Source: Clostridia bacterium (lineage in GTDB: Bacteria; Bacillota; DSM-521; Neomoorellales; Neomoorellaceae). Taken from it: DNA of 24,129 nucleotides. Of this stretch, positions 1 through 8,000 are shown piece by piece; within the stretch, counting starts at the first letter, position 1; every line of letters begins with the position of its first letter. The notes under the pieces were generated by a model. It worked only from the letters and a program-made list of their open reading frames with translations, made no database searches and had not been told where the DNA came from. Made by a program: the position numbers and the translations under genes. The DNA lies in NCBI GenBank assembly GCA_030445875.1, contig JASUSX010000003.1, forward strand, positions 1 to 24,129. The letters run 5' to 3'.

Positions 1-1816
1 TCGAAGAACCGGTACCGTTAATATGGATGGAAGCCGCCATCTCCGCGGGGCACGGCAGCGTTACTGTGCATACCAGGCCGGCATCTAACAAAGACACGGC
101 TACCGGGTAGTAAGCTTCCAGCCTGTTATGGTGATAAGTAAAGACAAAGGGGGCGCCCGGTTTTAAGGCTACGGCCATATTTGAAAAGATCCGGCTCAAC
201 CCCCTGGTAAAATCAGCGATCCCCCGGGACATGGTAGTATTACCGGTGAGTTCTTCCGGGTTGCGGGTTGTCCGGGCGGCAAATACCGGGTTACCAGCCC
301 CGATAAGGCGCCGCAACCATACATAACAAAAATCCATCAGCTCGGCATACTGGACGTTGGCAAAGTAAGGCGGGTCGGTAAGAACGGCGTCCAGGGAAGA
401 GGGTTCCAGAACGGCCGTGGTGGCGCTGGCGCACCTCAAATCTACTTCCCGCTGTTGGGGAATTCCTTGGCGGCGCTCTCCTATCCATTCTCCTTTGATC
501 CATAACTGCCTTTTCCGGCCATTCACATGCTTGATTTCAAAGGGCCACTGGCAATAGTGTTTGGCCTTTAAGTATTTATCGACAATGTTGGTCCAGCCGC
601 CACTACCGATATTTACACCCTTTTTTCCTCCAGGTATCCCCGGCAGGTTGGATTCGCACTGGATTAAGCCGACGGGGAAACCGTGGACAGAGAAAATATC
701 CAGGGATTTCAGGGCATAAGGATCGTAACGGCAGAGCATGTTCTGGTAACGCAGTAGGTCGGAGAGGTTGGTCGCCAGGGCATTTTTTATACGCTCATCT
801 GGATGCTGGCTGATCTTCCGGGCGAGGAGTTCTAAACCCAGGAGCTGGCGTTCGTTAAACATCTCCCGATAATAGTGATAACCCCACCGGTGGAGCCGGT
901 CGGTCTCATCGCCAGCGGGTATTGCTTCTTCAGGAACAAATTGGGGCTGGAGAGCCTCCCAGGCACCCGCAGCGGCTGTGAATTTGTTCAGATCATCGCC
1001 ATCCGGTTTCTTAAAAAAGCGGCCCCGATGCCCGGGTTTACAATAGGTGCAATGATATTCAATGGCCACCATCCGGTGCCCGGGAGGGCCACTCTCCGGG
1101 TCGGGATAAGGATTCTTGACGCCACAATGGGGGCAAAAGCACTGGTTACGGCTGGCCGGCCCTTTCGTTTTTAACCCCTGGCTGCAATTTTGGCAGTGGC
1201 CGGGATTCCTTTTATCGTTAACCTCGTTTAGGGCACCGCAGGCAGCACAGATTATAACATCTTTAGGGTGACGTCCCTTTTGCGCTAGAATATATCCAGG
1301 AAAGAGATCAAATTCCCGGCCGCAAGTATGACAGCGTATGGTCTTTACCCAGAGGAAGTACTTCACCTGAGCATCCTCACGCCCGCATATGGGGCATCTG
1401 GTCCGGTAATAAGAGCCAACCTTTTCCTCCAGAAAAATCCCGACTTCCCGAGCGGCCTGCTGGTAGGCATCCAGATCCAGGTGTTCAATCTCCTGGCGCA
1501 CAATCCAGTAAGCCATGGAGTTAATATCATAGCCCCGGATATTACACCCAACGCGGTTGGCCTCGATAAGGGGTGTCCCCCCGCCCATAAAGGGGTCGGC
1601 AACCTTAAGGCCCTGGAAATCGTGAGGGCGATAGTAATTATCGGCCAGCTTGCCTGGCGCAAACTCGGCCAATAATAAGCTACGAAACAACGTTCCCGGC
1701 CGGCGGGCAAACCATTTATGTACAGCAATGATGGGCCGGTAATTCTGCTGGATTTGCTTTTCATGCAGGGCCAAGTCGGCCACAAAGGCTATATCGAAAT
1801 TACGCTCGATGGTCAT
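1..1816 (-). CDS. Zn-ribbon adenine-specific DNA methyltransferase (COG1743/DUF1156-like), C-terminus beyond window
   Basis: Reading the minus strand from the ATG at 1816 gives 605 codons with no stop, so the gene leaves the window at its 3' end. Residues 74-81 read DPFMGGGT, which is the S-adenosylmethionine-binding motif I. Residues 481-485 read DPPYF, the amino-methyltransferase motif IV. The motif I - long insert - motif IV order is that of alpha-class amino-methyltransferases, in which target recognition sits in the insert. Here the insert carries three CxxC pairs typical of zinc ribbons: C141/C144 with C162/C165, C190/C193 with C208/C211, and C228/C231 with C256/C259. The N-terminal HKWFARRPGT (33-42) resembles DUF1156 methylases. 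The likely reaction is N6-adenine methylation of DNA. A GGAG precedes the ATG by 7 bases, inside the arm of a hairpin. Such genes often belong to anti-phage clusters; the partners would lie left of position 1. Family call is confident; specificity is unknown. Confidence 0.85.
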   Translation of the reverse strand, partial: MTIERNFDIAFVADLALHEKQIQQNYRPIIAVHKWFARRPGTLFRSLLLAEFAPGKLADNYYRPHDFQGLKVADPFMGGGTPLIEANRVGCNIRGYDINSMAYWIVRQEIEHLDLDAYQQAAREVGIFLEEKVGSYYRTRCPICGREDAQVKYFLWVKTIRCHTCGREFDLFPGYILAQKGRHPKDVIICAACGALNEVNDKRNPGHCQNCSQGLKTKGPASRNQCFCPHCGVKNPYPDPESGPPGHRMVAIEYHCTYCKPGHRGRFFKKPDGDDLNKFTAAAGAWEALQPQFVPEEAIPAGDETDRLHRWGYHYYREMFNERQLLGLELLARKISQHPDERIKNALATNLSDLLRYQNMLCRYDPYALKSLDIFSVHGFPVGLIQCESNLPGIPGGKKGVNIGSGGWTNIVDKYLKAKHYCQWPFEIKHVNGRKRQLWIKGEWIGERRQGIPQQREVDLRCASATTAVLEPSSLDAVLTDPPYFANVQYAELMDFCYVWLRRLIGAGNPVFAARTTRNPEELTGNTTMSRGIADFTRGLSRIFSNMAVALKPGAPFVFTYHHNRLEAYYPVAVSLLDAGLVCTVTLPCPAEMAASIHINGTGSS

Positions 1817-1824
1817 AAAAGCAC

Positions 1825-1849
1825 TCCGGTAATATTTTTCCTTACCGGA
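1825..1849 (-). promoter_or_regulatory. Perfect 8-bp inverted repeat just upstream of the methyltransferase start
   Basis: TCCGGTAA (1825-1832) and TTACCGGA (1842-1849) form an 8-bp perfect stem with a 9-base loop. On the minus strand the 3' arm ends in CCGGA, which overlaps the only plausible SD (GGAG) 7 bases before the methyltransferase ATG. It could be an RNA hairpin hiding the ribosome binding site or a DNA operator for autoregulation; the sequence cannot tell these apart. Confidence 0.5.
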
Positions 1850-1930
1850 ATATATTCGACACATTCTATTTGGTTACCTGCCAGATTAGATTCTCTTCTT
1901 GGCCAGGGTTATGGCCCCCGCTGGAAAACT

Positions 1931-1958
1931 TTCACATCCAGGCAAGCAATGATATAAT
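1931..1958 (+). promoter_or_regulatory. Sigma-A-like promoter for the toxin-antitoxin pair
   Basis: TTCACA (1931-1936) and TATAAT (1953-1958) are separated by 16 bases. They lie about 60 bases upstream of the TTG start at 2018. A 6-bp inverted repeat, GCCCGA (1977-1982) with TCGGGC (1996-2001), follows in the leader just before the SD and may be an operator or leader hairpin. Confidence 0.5.
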
Positions 1959-2017
1959 TATTATAAAGGCTGATCCGCCCGAATTGTCTTGAGGATCGGG
2001 CAGAGGGGAGATACCCT

Positions 2018-2317
2018 TTGTCGCTACCTGCCTTCTTAAAAAAGTTCTTCTGGGATGTGCCTTTCGCTGCCCTGGATGCCCGGACCGATTCGTATTTTAT
2101 CCTCGAGCGTTTATTGGAATACGGGGATACCCGGGCCATCGGCTGGGTTTTACAGCAATATAGCGACGAAGAGCGCCTGGAAGTAATCAAAATCAGCCCC
2201 CGGCTGTCCGCTAAAACGGGCCACTTCTGGCGCTGCTATTACCATCTGAAGGAGGACGACCTCCGGTGTTTACGAACGCCCTCCCACCGCAGGGGCACGG
2301 AGCATTGGAACTACTGA
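2018..2317 (+). CDS. DUF6922-type small protein, probable antitoxin partner of an AbiEii-family protein
   Basis: A 99-residue protein whose first 70 residues (FLKKFFWDVPF, RTDSYFILERLLEYGD, then RLSAKTGHFW at 65-74) match my recollection of the DUF6922 family. Members of this family commonly sit directly upstream of AbiEii/AbiGii nucleotidyltransferases. The start is a TTG at 2018, preceded by a strong AGAGGGGAG SD ending 7 bases before it; no better start exists. Its last 52 bases overlap the next gene in another frame, which implies translational coupling. I infer that it is the antitoxin or regulator of the pair; no DNA-binding motif is obvious by eye. The C-terminal 20 residues are basic and lie wholly in the overlap. 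Confidence 0.75.
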   Translation: MSLPAFLKKFFWDVPFAALDARTDSYFILERLLEYGDTRAIGWVLQQYSDEERLEVIKISPRLSAKTGHFWRCYYHLKEDDLRCLRTPSHRRGTEHWNY

Positions 2318-2904
2318 GTTCTGCCGGCATACTGCAGGACTTCTACCTGGCCGGCGGCACGGCCCTGGCCTTACACCTGGGCCATCGCCTTTCTGAAGAT
2401 CTGGGTTTCTTTTCGCCTGCTTCCATAGATACCCTGATGCTGAAGCAAAGGCTCGATGAACTGGGCGACTTTCAGTTACTGGAGGAAAAGTGGGGCACCC
2501 TGCACGGGATTTTCCAGGAAACTAAAGTAAGTTTCCTGTACTATAAGTACCCCCTGCTCCTGGCTCCGGTTGTTTTCAAAGGTTGCCCGGTGGCGATGCC
2601 GGAAGATATTGCCCCCATGAAGATCGAGGCCATTGCCTCCCGGGGCAGCAAAAAGGATTTCTTTGACCTATACTTTATTACCCGGGAGATTGCCGGCCTG
2701 CAGCACTGCCTGGATTTTTACCGGCGCAAGTTTACTGAGGTTAATTTTAACTTGTATCACGTACTCAAAAGCCTTACCTATTTTGCCGATGCGGAAAAGA
2801 AAAAAGACCCGGTGCTCTTACGCCGGGTCAGCTGGGACGGGGTGAAAGTATACTTTGTTGAGAGTGTACCTCCCCTTTTGGCTGCTATAAGTGAAGTCCC
2901 ATGA
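2266..2904 (+). CDS. Nucleotidyltransferase, AbiEii/AbiGii toxin family, with altered catalytic motif
   Basis: A 212-residue protein of the AbiEii/AbiGii (DUF1814) nucleotidyltransferase family. It shows the glycine motif AGGTALALHLGHR (29-41), GTLHGIF (77-83) with KVSF (87-90), and the late motif MKIEAIASRGSKKDFFDLY (118-136) with K119, R126, K130, D131 and D134. The metal-binding motif normally reads DLDFF; here residues 45-49 are DLGFF, so the second acidic residue is Gly47. Family members transfer nucleotides to targets such as tRNA and act as toxins or in phage abortive infection. With this change the enzyme may be weakened or dead. The GTG start at 2266 has GGAGG 10 bases upstream and overlaps the antitoxin gene by 52 bases. 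The gene ends 13 bases before the convergent argH stop codon. Confidence 0.85.
   Translation: MFTNALPPQGHGALELLSSAGILQDFYLAGGTALALHLGHRLSEDLGFFSPASIDTLMLKQRLDELGDFQLLEEKWGTLHGIFQETKVSFLYYKYPLLLAPVVFKGCPVAMPEDIAPMKIEAIASRGSKKDFFDLYFITREIAGLQHCLDFYRRKFTEVNFNLYHVLKSLTYFADAEKKKDPVLLRRVSWDGVKVYFVESVPPLLAAISEVP
2795..2829 (-). terminator. Intrinsic terminator of the arg operon, inside the toxin coding sequence
   Basis: On the minus strand, GACCCGG pairs with CCGGGTC (2829-2823 with 2812-2806; 7-bp perfect GC-rich stem, 10-base loop). It is followed at once by TTTTTTCTTTT (2805-2795). It lies about 90 bases past the argH stop. On the plus strand the A-run precedes the hairpin, so it should terminate only leftward transcription. 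Confidence 0.75.
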
Positions 2905-2917
2905 GGTAAACAACCGT

Positions 2918-4297
2918 TCAGAAAAGCCCACCAAGGAATTTTCTGGCCCGCTCTATGGCCTGCGTCACAGCCGCCGGGGCCGGGCCGCCGGGGAGGTTGC
3001 GGCCGTTGACGCAGGCCTCCGCCGGGAGGCAGGTATAAATATCCTCAGCGAAAAGGGGCGAGAAAGACTGCCATTCCGCCAGGCTTAAGTCCTGGAAGTC
3101 GCGGCCCTCCTGCAGGCAGTGGAGGACCAGGGCACCGACCACGGCGTGGGCTTCGCGAAAGGGCAGGCCTTTCCGCACCAGGTACTCGGCCACGTCGGTG
3201 GCTGCAGCAAACCCGCTGGAGGCGCCGGCCTGCATCCGCTCTACCCGGAACCGGGCCGTTTTAAGCATAGGGGCAAAGACCATGAGGCACCCCTTCACCG
3301 TATCCAGGGCGTCAAAGAGGGCCTCCTTATCCTCCTGCAGGTCCTTGTTGTAGGCCAGGGGCAGGCCCTTTAAGACCGTGAGCATACCTATCAGGTGGCC
3401 GTACACCCGGCCGGTCTTGCCCCGTACCAGTTCAGCCACATCAGGGTTCTTCTTCTGGGGCATCATACTGGAGCCGGTACTGTACGCATCGTCCAGCTCG
3501 ATAAAGCCGAACTCTTCGCTGGACCAGAGGATTATCTCTTCGGCCAGGCGGCTTAAATGCATCATGATCAGAGAGGCCGCAGCAAGGAATTCCACCACAA
3601 AGTCGCGGTCAGCCACGGCATCCAGGGAGTTGGCGCTGATCTCCCGGAAACCCAGCTCCCGGGCCACCATCTCCCGGTCAATAGGTAGAGTAGTCCCGGC
3701 CAGGGCGCCGGCGCCCAGGGGCATCACATCCACCCGGGCCAGGCAACCCTCCAGGCGCTGCTGGTCGCGGTGGAACATCTCAAAGTAGGCCAGCAGGTGG
3801 TGGGCCAGGGTCACGGGCTGGGCCTTCTGCAGGTGGGTATAGCCGGGCATGACGGTATCCAGGTGTTGGGCGGCCAGGTCCACCAGGACCTGTTGCAGGC
3901 TGGCCAGGAGTTGCTTGACTGCCGGGATCTCTTCTTTTAAGTACAGGCGCAAATCCAGGGCCACCTGGTCGTTGCGGCTGCGGGCTGTATGCAGCTTTTT
4001 GCCCGCTGCACCGATGCGCTCCGTGAGCAGCTTTTCGATATTCATGTGGATATCCTCGGCGCCCACGTCGAAGGTCACCCGACCGGCCGCGATGTCGGCC
4101 CGGATTTCCTCCAGGCCTTTGATTATAGTTTCACCTTCAGCCGGGGTAATGAGGCCCACTGCTGCCAGCATGCGGGCGTGGGCGATAGAACCGGCGATAT
4201 CCTCTTTATAAAGGCGCTGATCAAAGCTGATGGAGGAATGGAAATCCTCCATCAGGTGATCCGTCGTTCTGGTAAAGCGTCCGCCCCAGAGCTTCAT
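2918..4297 (-). CDS. argH: Argininosuccinate lyase
   Basis: Last gene of the arg operon. ArgH splits argininosuccinate into arginine and fumarate in the cytoplasm as a homotetramer. The 459-residue length is normal. The fumarase/aspartase-superfamily signature GSSMMPQKKNPD is at 275-286 with the catalytic serine in its GSS loop. HTARSRNDQ (103-111) and GYTHLQKAQP (152-161, catalytic-type His155) are intact. The ATG at 4297 follows GGAGG with a 9-base gap. It lies 50 bases after argG on the same strand, so it is cotranscribed. A terminator follows inside the convergent toxin gene. No anomalies are seen. Confidence 0.97.
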   Translation of the reverse strand: MKLWGGRFTRTTDHLMEDFHSSISFDQRLYKEDIAGSIAHARMLAAVGLITPAEGETIIKGLEEIRADIAAGRVTFDVGAEDIHMNIEKLLTERIGAAGKKLHTARSRNDQVALDLRLYLKEEIPAVKQLLASLQQVLVDLAAQHLDTVMPGYTHLQKAQPVTLAHHLLAYFEMFHRDQQRLEGCLARVDVMPLGAGALAGTTLPIDREMVARELGFREISANSLDAVADRDFVVEFLAAASLIMMHLSRLAEEIILWSSEEFGFIELDDAYSTGSSMMPQKKNPDVAELVRGKTGRVYGHLIGMLTVLKGLPLAYNKDLQEDKEALFDALDTVKGCLMVFAPMLKTARFRVERMQAGASSGFAAATDVAEYLVRKGLPFREAHAVVGALVLHCLQEGRDFQDLSLAEWQSFSPLFAEDIYTCLPAEACVNGRNLPGGPAPAAVTQAIERARKFLGGLF

Positions 4298-4347
4298 TAA
4301 AGTTATTCCTCCGGAAATAGGGTTCTGCCAAATATAATCATCAAGCC

Positions 4348-5556
4348 CTAGCGTAAACCAGCCTTCTGCTCCATCAGTGCCCGGACTTTGAGGGGCAGGC
4401 CGAAGAGGTTGATGAAACCGGTGGCGTCCTTGTGGTCGTAATCGCCGCCAGCGCCGAAGGTTACCAGGTCTTCGCTGTAGATGGAGTAGGGCGACTTAAC
4501 CCCGGCCGGGGTGCAGTTACCCTTATATAACTTCATACGCACGCTGCCGGTGACTGTTTCCTGGGTGCTGTCCACAAAGGCGTCCAGGGCTTTTTTGAGG
4601 GGTGAGAACCAGTTGCCGTCATAGACCAGTTCAGCATATTTAGCAGCCACCATTTCCTTAAAGTGCATGGTCATGCGGTCCAGGGTGAGACTCTCCAGCT
4701 CCCGGTGCGCCAGGTACAGGACCGTGCCGCCGGGGTTCTCGTAGACACCCCGGGATTTCATGCCCACCAGGCGGTTTTCCACCATGTCGGCGATGCCAAC
4801 GCCGTTAGCTGCCGCCAGGTCGTTCAGCTTCTCCACCAGGGTGACGGCGTCCAGCCTTTCCCCGTCCACGGCCACCGGGAGGCCCTTTTCAAATGCAATG
4901 GTTACATAAGTAGCCTTATCCGGTGCCTGCTCCGGCGGGGTGATGATTAAAAAGAGGTCGTCCCGGGGTTCGTTCCCCGGGTCCTCCAGGTCAGCACCCT
5001 CGTGGCTCAGGTGCCAGAGGTTACGGTCCATGCTGTAGGGCCTATCCTTGGTCACCGGTACCGGGATGCCCCGGGCGGCAGCGTAATCGATGGCTTCCTC
5101 CCGGGAGCGGATACTCCAGATGCGCCAGGGGGCTATGACCTTCAGGTTCGGATTCAGGGCTTTAACCCCCAGCTCAAAGCGCACCTGGTCGTTGCCTTTA
5201 CCCGTGGCGCCATGGGCTACGGCCGTAGCCCCTTCTTTATCAGCTACTTCCACCAGGCATTGAGCGATTAGGGGCCGGGCGAAGGAGGTCCCCAGGAGGT
5301 ACTTGCCCTCATAAATAGCCCCGGCCTTCAAGGTAGGCCAGATATACCCTTCGACGAATTCCCGTTTCTTGTCCAGGATGTAGATCTTGCTGGCGCCGCT
5401 TTTGATGGCCTTTTCCTCCAGGGGCGCCAGCTCTTCGCCCTGGCCGACGTCTACGGCCACTGCAATGACCTCATAGCCGTATGTCTCTTTGAGCCAGGGG
5501 ATAATTATGGAAGTATCCAGGCCGCCGGAATAGGCGAGAACTACCTTTTCTGCCAC
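4348..5556 (-). CDS. argG: Argininosuccinate synthase
   Basis: ArgG joins citrulline and aspartate using ATP, via a citrullyl-AMP intermediate, to give argininosuccinate. The 402-residue length is typical. The N-terminal ATP pyrophosphatase loop reads AYSGGLDTS (8-16). [14 protein letters not shown], near residue 115, is the conserved nucleotide/citrulline-binding block. The start is a GTG at 5556 with AAGGAGT upstream at normal spacing; no ATG lies nearby. It sits between argF (31-base gap) and argH (50-base gap), as the sixth gene of the operon. Confidence 0.97.
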   Translation of the reverse strand: MAEKVVLAYSGGLDTSIIIPWLKETYGYEVIAVAVDVGQGEELAPLEEKAIKSGASKIYILDKKREFVEGYIWPTLKAGAIYEGKYLLGTSFARPLIAQCLVEVADKEGATAVAHGATGKGNDQVRFELGVKALNPNLKVIAPWRIWSIRSREEAIDYAAARGIPVPVTKDRPYSMDRNLWHLSHEGADLEDPGNEPRDDLFLIITPPEQAPDKATYVTIAFEKGLPVAVDGERLDAVTLVEKLNDLAAANGVGIADMVENRLVGMKSRGVYENPGGTVLYLAHRELESLTLDRMTMHFKEMVAAKYAELVYDGNWFSPLKKALDAFVDSTQETVTGSVRMKLYKGNCTPAGVKSPYSIYSEDLVTFGAGGDYDHKDATGFINLFGLPLKVRALMEQKAGLR

Positions 5557-5586
5557 TTAAAAGACTCCTTCCTCCATCCCGGTTTT

Positions 5587-6528
5587 TTACATCAATGCCG
5601 CCATAATGGCTTTGTGGGCGTGCAGGCGGTTTTCAGCCTCGTCAAAGACGGCCGACTGGGGTCCATCCATTACCTCGTCGGTAATCTCCTCGCCCCGGTG
5701 GGCTGGCAGGCAGTGCATGACCATGGCGTCGGGTTTGGCCAGTTTCAGCAACTCGCTGTTAATCTGGAATTTCTTGAAGGCCTGGCGCCGCTTCTCGGCT
5801 TCCCCTTCCTGGCCCATGCTGGCCCAGACATCGGTGTAGAGGACGTCCGCGCCTTCGGCCGCCTCCCGGATATCGTTGGTCACGGCAATCTGGGAACCGT
5901 TGGCGGCGGCGATGCGCCGGGCTTCCTCCACCACCTGGGGCAGGGGCTCATAGCCGGAGGGGCAGGCTATGGTAACGTTGAGGCCTACCTTGGCCCCGCC
6001 GTACATGAGGGAATGGGCCACATTATTGCCGTCACCGATAAAGGTCAGGTTCAGGCCCTTTAGCTTGCCTTTCCACTCGCGGACGGTCATAATGTCCGCC
6101 AGGGCCTGGGTGGGATGGAGGAAATCCGTGAGGCCGTTGATAACCGGGATGGTAGCATGGGCCGCCAGTTCCTCTACGTCCTGGTGGGAATAGGTCCGGA
6201 TCATAATCCCGTTCAGGTAACGGGACAGGACCCGGGCGGTATCGGCAATGGTTTCCCCCCGGCCCAGCTGCAGGTCCTCGTGGGTGAGGAAAAGGGGGTA
6301 ACCGCCCAGCTGGTACATGCCCACTTCAAAGGATACCCGGGTGCGGGTGGAACGTTTGGTAAAGATCATGCCCAGGGTTTTACCGGCCAGGATGGGATGG
6401 GGTTCCCCTTTTTTAAGTTTGGCCTTTAGCTCGTCGGCCAGGTCCAGGAGGTAAAAGATTTCCTCGGGGGTAAAGTCCTTCAGGGATAGAAAGTCGCGCC
6501 CTTTCAGGCTTTTACTCAGGTCGTTCAT
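5587..6528 (-). CDS. argF: Ornithine carbamoyltransferase
   Basis: Transfers the carbamoyl group of carbamoyl phosphate to ornithine, giving citrulline. The 313-residue length is typical. Carbamoyl phosphate-binding STRTR is at 60-64, HPTQ at 138-141 and HCLPAHRGEE at 272-281. The DVWASMG loop (233-239) marks ornithine rather than aspartate specificity. The ATG at 6528 has GGGAG 7-8 bases upstream. No carAB genes for carbamoyl phosphate synthesis are present in this cluster, so that substrate must come from elsewhere in the genome. Confidence 0.97.
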   Translation of the reverse strand: MNDLSKSLKGRDFLSLKDFTPEEIFYLLDLADELKAKLKKGEPHPILAGKTLGMIFTKRSTRTRVSFEVGMYQLGGYPLFLTHEDLQLGRGETIADTARVLSRYLNGIMIRTYSHQDVEELAAHATIPVINGLTDFLHPTQALADIMTVREWKGKLKGLNLTFIGDGNNVAHSLMYGGAKVGLNVTIACPSGYEPLPQVVEEARRIAAANGSQIAVTNDIREAAEGADVLYTDVWASMGQEGEAEKRRQAFKKFQINSELLKLAKPDAMVMHCLPAHRGEEITDEVMDGPQSAVFDEAENRLHAHKAIMAALM

Positions 6529-6609
6529 AAGGCATCTCCCTTCATTTCACTTATTTACCCTGTACGCACTTGCACAGCGGTTGCCAGTTCTTATAACCGG
6601 CCCCAGGTA

Positions 6610-7818
6610 TTAATTGGCTCCCTGCCCCAGGACTTCCTGCAAGGCTTCCCTTAAAACGCTTATAGCCTGGTCAATGTCCACCTGGCTTACCGTTAAAGGT
6701 GGCAGGAAACGCAGGACGTGGCCATGGAGGGAGTTGATTAACAACCCCCGCTCCTGGCAGGCAGCCACCACGGCGTCTACCGGGCCGTCCACCTCCAACC
6801 CCAGGAGAAAACCGCGTCCCCTCACTTCTAACAGCCGGGGGAACTCCCGGAGTAGCTTTTCCAGTTGCTGGTACAAATACTCTCCCAGGACACGGGCATT
6901 ATCCGCCAGGCCCTCTTCCAGGAGGGCCTGGAAGGCGGCCACACCGGCGGCCGTGGCCAGGGGGTTGCCGCCAAAGGTTGAGGCGTGGTCGCCGGGGCCA
7001 AAGGCGGAGGCCGCCTGTTCTTTAGCTAACATGGCCCCGATGGGGACCCCGCCGGCCAGGGCTTTGGCCAGGGTCATGATGTCCGGCTCCACGTCGTAAT
7101 ACTGGTAAGCAAAAAGGTAACCCGTGCGGCCCAGGCCGCACTGGACTTCGTCAAAGATAAGTAAAAGCCCTTCATCGTCGCACAGCTCCCGCACCGCCTG
7201 CAGGTAGTCTTTGTTGGCCGCGTAGACGCCGCCCTCTCCCTGAACCGGCTCCAGCATGACGGCGCAGGTGCGGGGGCTGATGGCCGCCCGGAGGCTGGCC
7301 AGGTCGTTAAAGGGTACGTACTTGAAGCCCGCCGGCAGGGGAGCAAAACCGCGGTGGAATTTCTCCTGGCCGGTGGCCGTCAGGGTGGCCAGGGTACGGC
7401 CGTGGAAGGAGCGGCGCATGGTGATAACCTCGTAGCTTTCCGGCCCCCGGTGTTCCTTGGCATACTTGCGGGCAAGTTTAATGGCCGCCTCATTGGCTTC
7501 CGCACCGCTGTTGCAGAAAAAGACTTTGTCCAGGGCCGAGTTTTCCACCAGCAGCCGCGCCAGCTCTACCTGGGGCTCGATCCAGTACAGGTTGGAGCAG
7601 TGCAGCAACTTCCCGGCCTGCTCCCGGATGGCCGCCACCACCCGGGGATGGCAGTGCCCCAGGGAGTTGACCGCCAGGCCGCTGACAAAGTCCAGGTATT
7701 CCCGGCCGTCAGCATCCCATACCCGGGCGCCTTCACCGCGGACGATGGCCACGGGATAGCGCCCGTAGGTGCGCATGACATATTTTTCCCCCAGAGCGAC
7801 GATAGCCGCATTATCCAT
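6610..7818 (-). CDS. argD: Acetylornithine aminotransferase
   Basis: PLP-dependent class III aminotransferase that converts N-acetylglutamate semialdehyde to N-acetylornithine; such enzymes often also act on succinyldiaminopimelate. The protein has 402 residues. NSGAEANEAAIK (103-114) binds the PLP phosphate, FDEVQCGLGRTG (222-233) carries the ring-nitrogen aspartate D223, and LAKALAGGVPIGAM holds the Schiff-base lysine K252. I chose the ATG at 7818 because AGGAGGTG (7825-7832) is then 6-7 bases upstream. The in-frame GTG at 7827 lies within that SD and cannot use it. A 182-base gap separates it from argB, the longest gap in the operon. Confidence 0.96.
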   Translation of the reverse strand: MDNAAIVALGEKYVMRTYGRYPVAIVRGEGARVWDADGREYLDFVSGLAVNSLGHCHPRVVAAIREQAGKLLHCSNLYWIEPQVELARLLVENSALDKVFFCNSGAEANEAAIKLARKYAKEHRGPESYEVITMRRSFHGRTLATLTATGQEKFHRGFAPLPAGFKYVPFNDLASLRAAISPRTCAVMLEPVQGEGGVYAANKDYLQAVRELCDDEGLLLIFDEVQCGLGRTGYLFAYQYYDVEPDIMTLAKALAGGVPIGAMLAKEQAASAFGPGDHASTFGGNPLATAAGVAAFQALLEEGLADNARVLGEYLYQQLEKLLREFPRLLEVRGRGFLLGLEVDGPVDAVVAACQERGLLINSLHGHVLRFLPPLTVSQVDIDQAISVLREALQEVLGQGAN

Positions 7819-7841
7819 TTCCGGCACCTCCTATGGTAGAT

Positions 7842-7916
7842 GTGAGAGGTGAGAAGTGGGATGTAGGAACTCATTGAAACGATAATGGCAATTTCTTGAT
7901 CAGTCGATCCTCTCAC
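7842..7916. repeat. Inverted repeat in the argB-argD gap
   Basis: GTGAGAGG (7842-7849) recurs inverted as CCTCTCAC (7909-7916), with related GGTGAG/CTCACC extensions on each side. The elements flank about 59 bp of AT-richer sequence. Purine-rich GTGAGAGGTGAGAAGT-like tracts resemble intergenic repeats of some thermophilic Clostridia. Copy number elsewhere cannot be seen in this window. Confidence 0.35.
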
Positions 7917-8000
7917 CTCAACGACTTGTTTTTTACGATTAACGTTAGCCGCCTGCATTTAATTACCCTGAGAAATACCGTCTTCCCCTTATCTCCTGTT

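Noticed and set aside
1363..1785. 140-codon minus-strand ORF and several plus-strand ORFs in 291-1957
   Set aside because: They are shadows of the zinc-ribbon methyltransferase, which runs open from 1816 to the window edge in another frame and carries recognisable motifs.
7819..7827. GTG start at 7827 for argD
   Set aside because: The codon falls inside the AGGAGGTG SD; the ATG at 7818 is correctly spaced.
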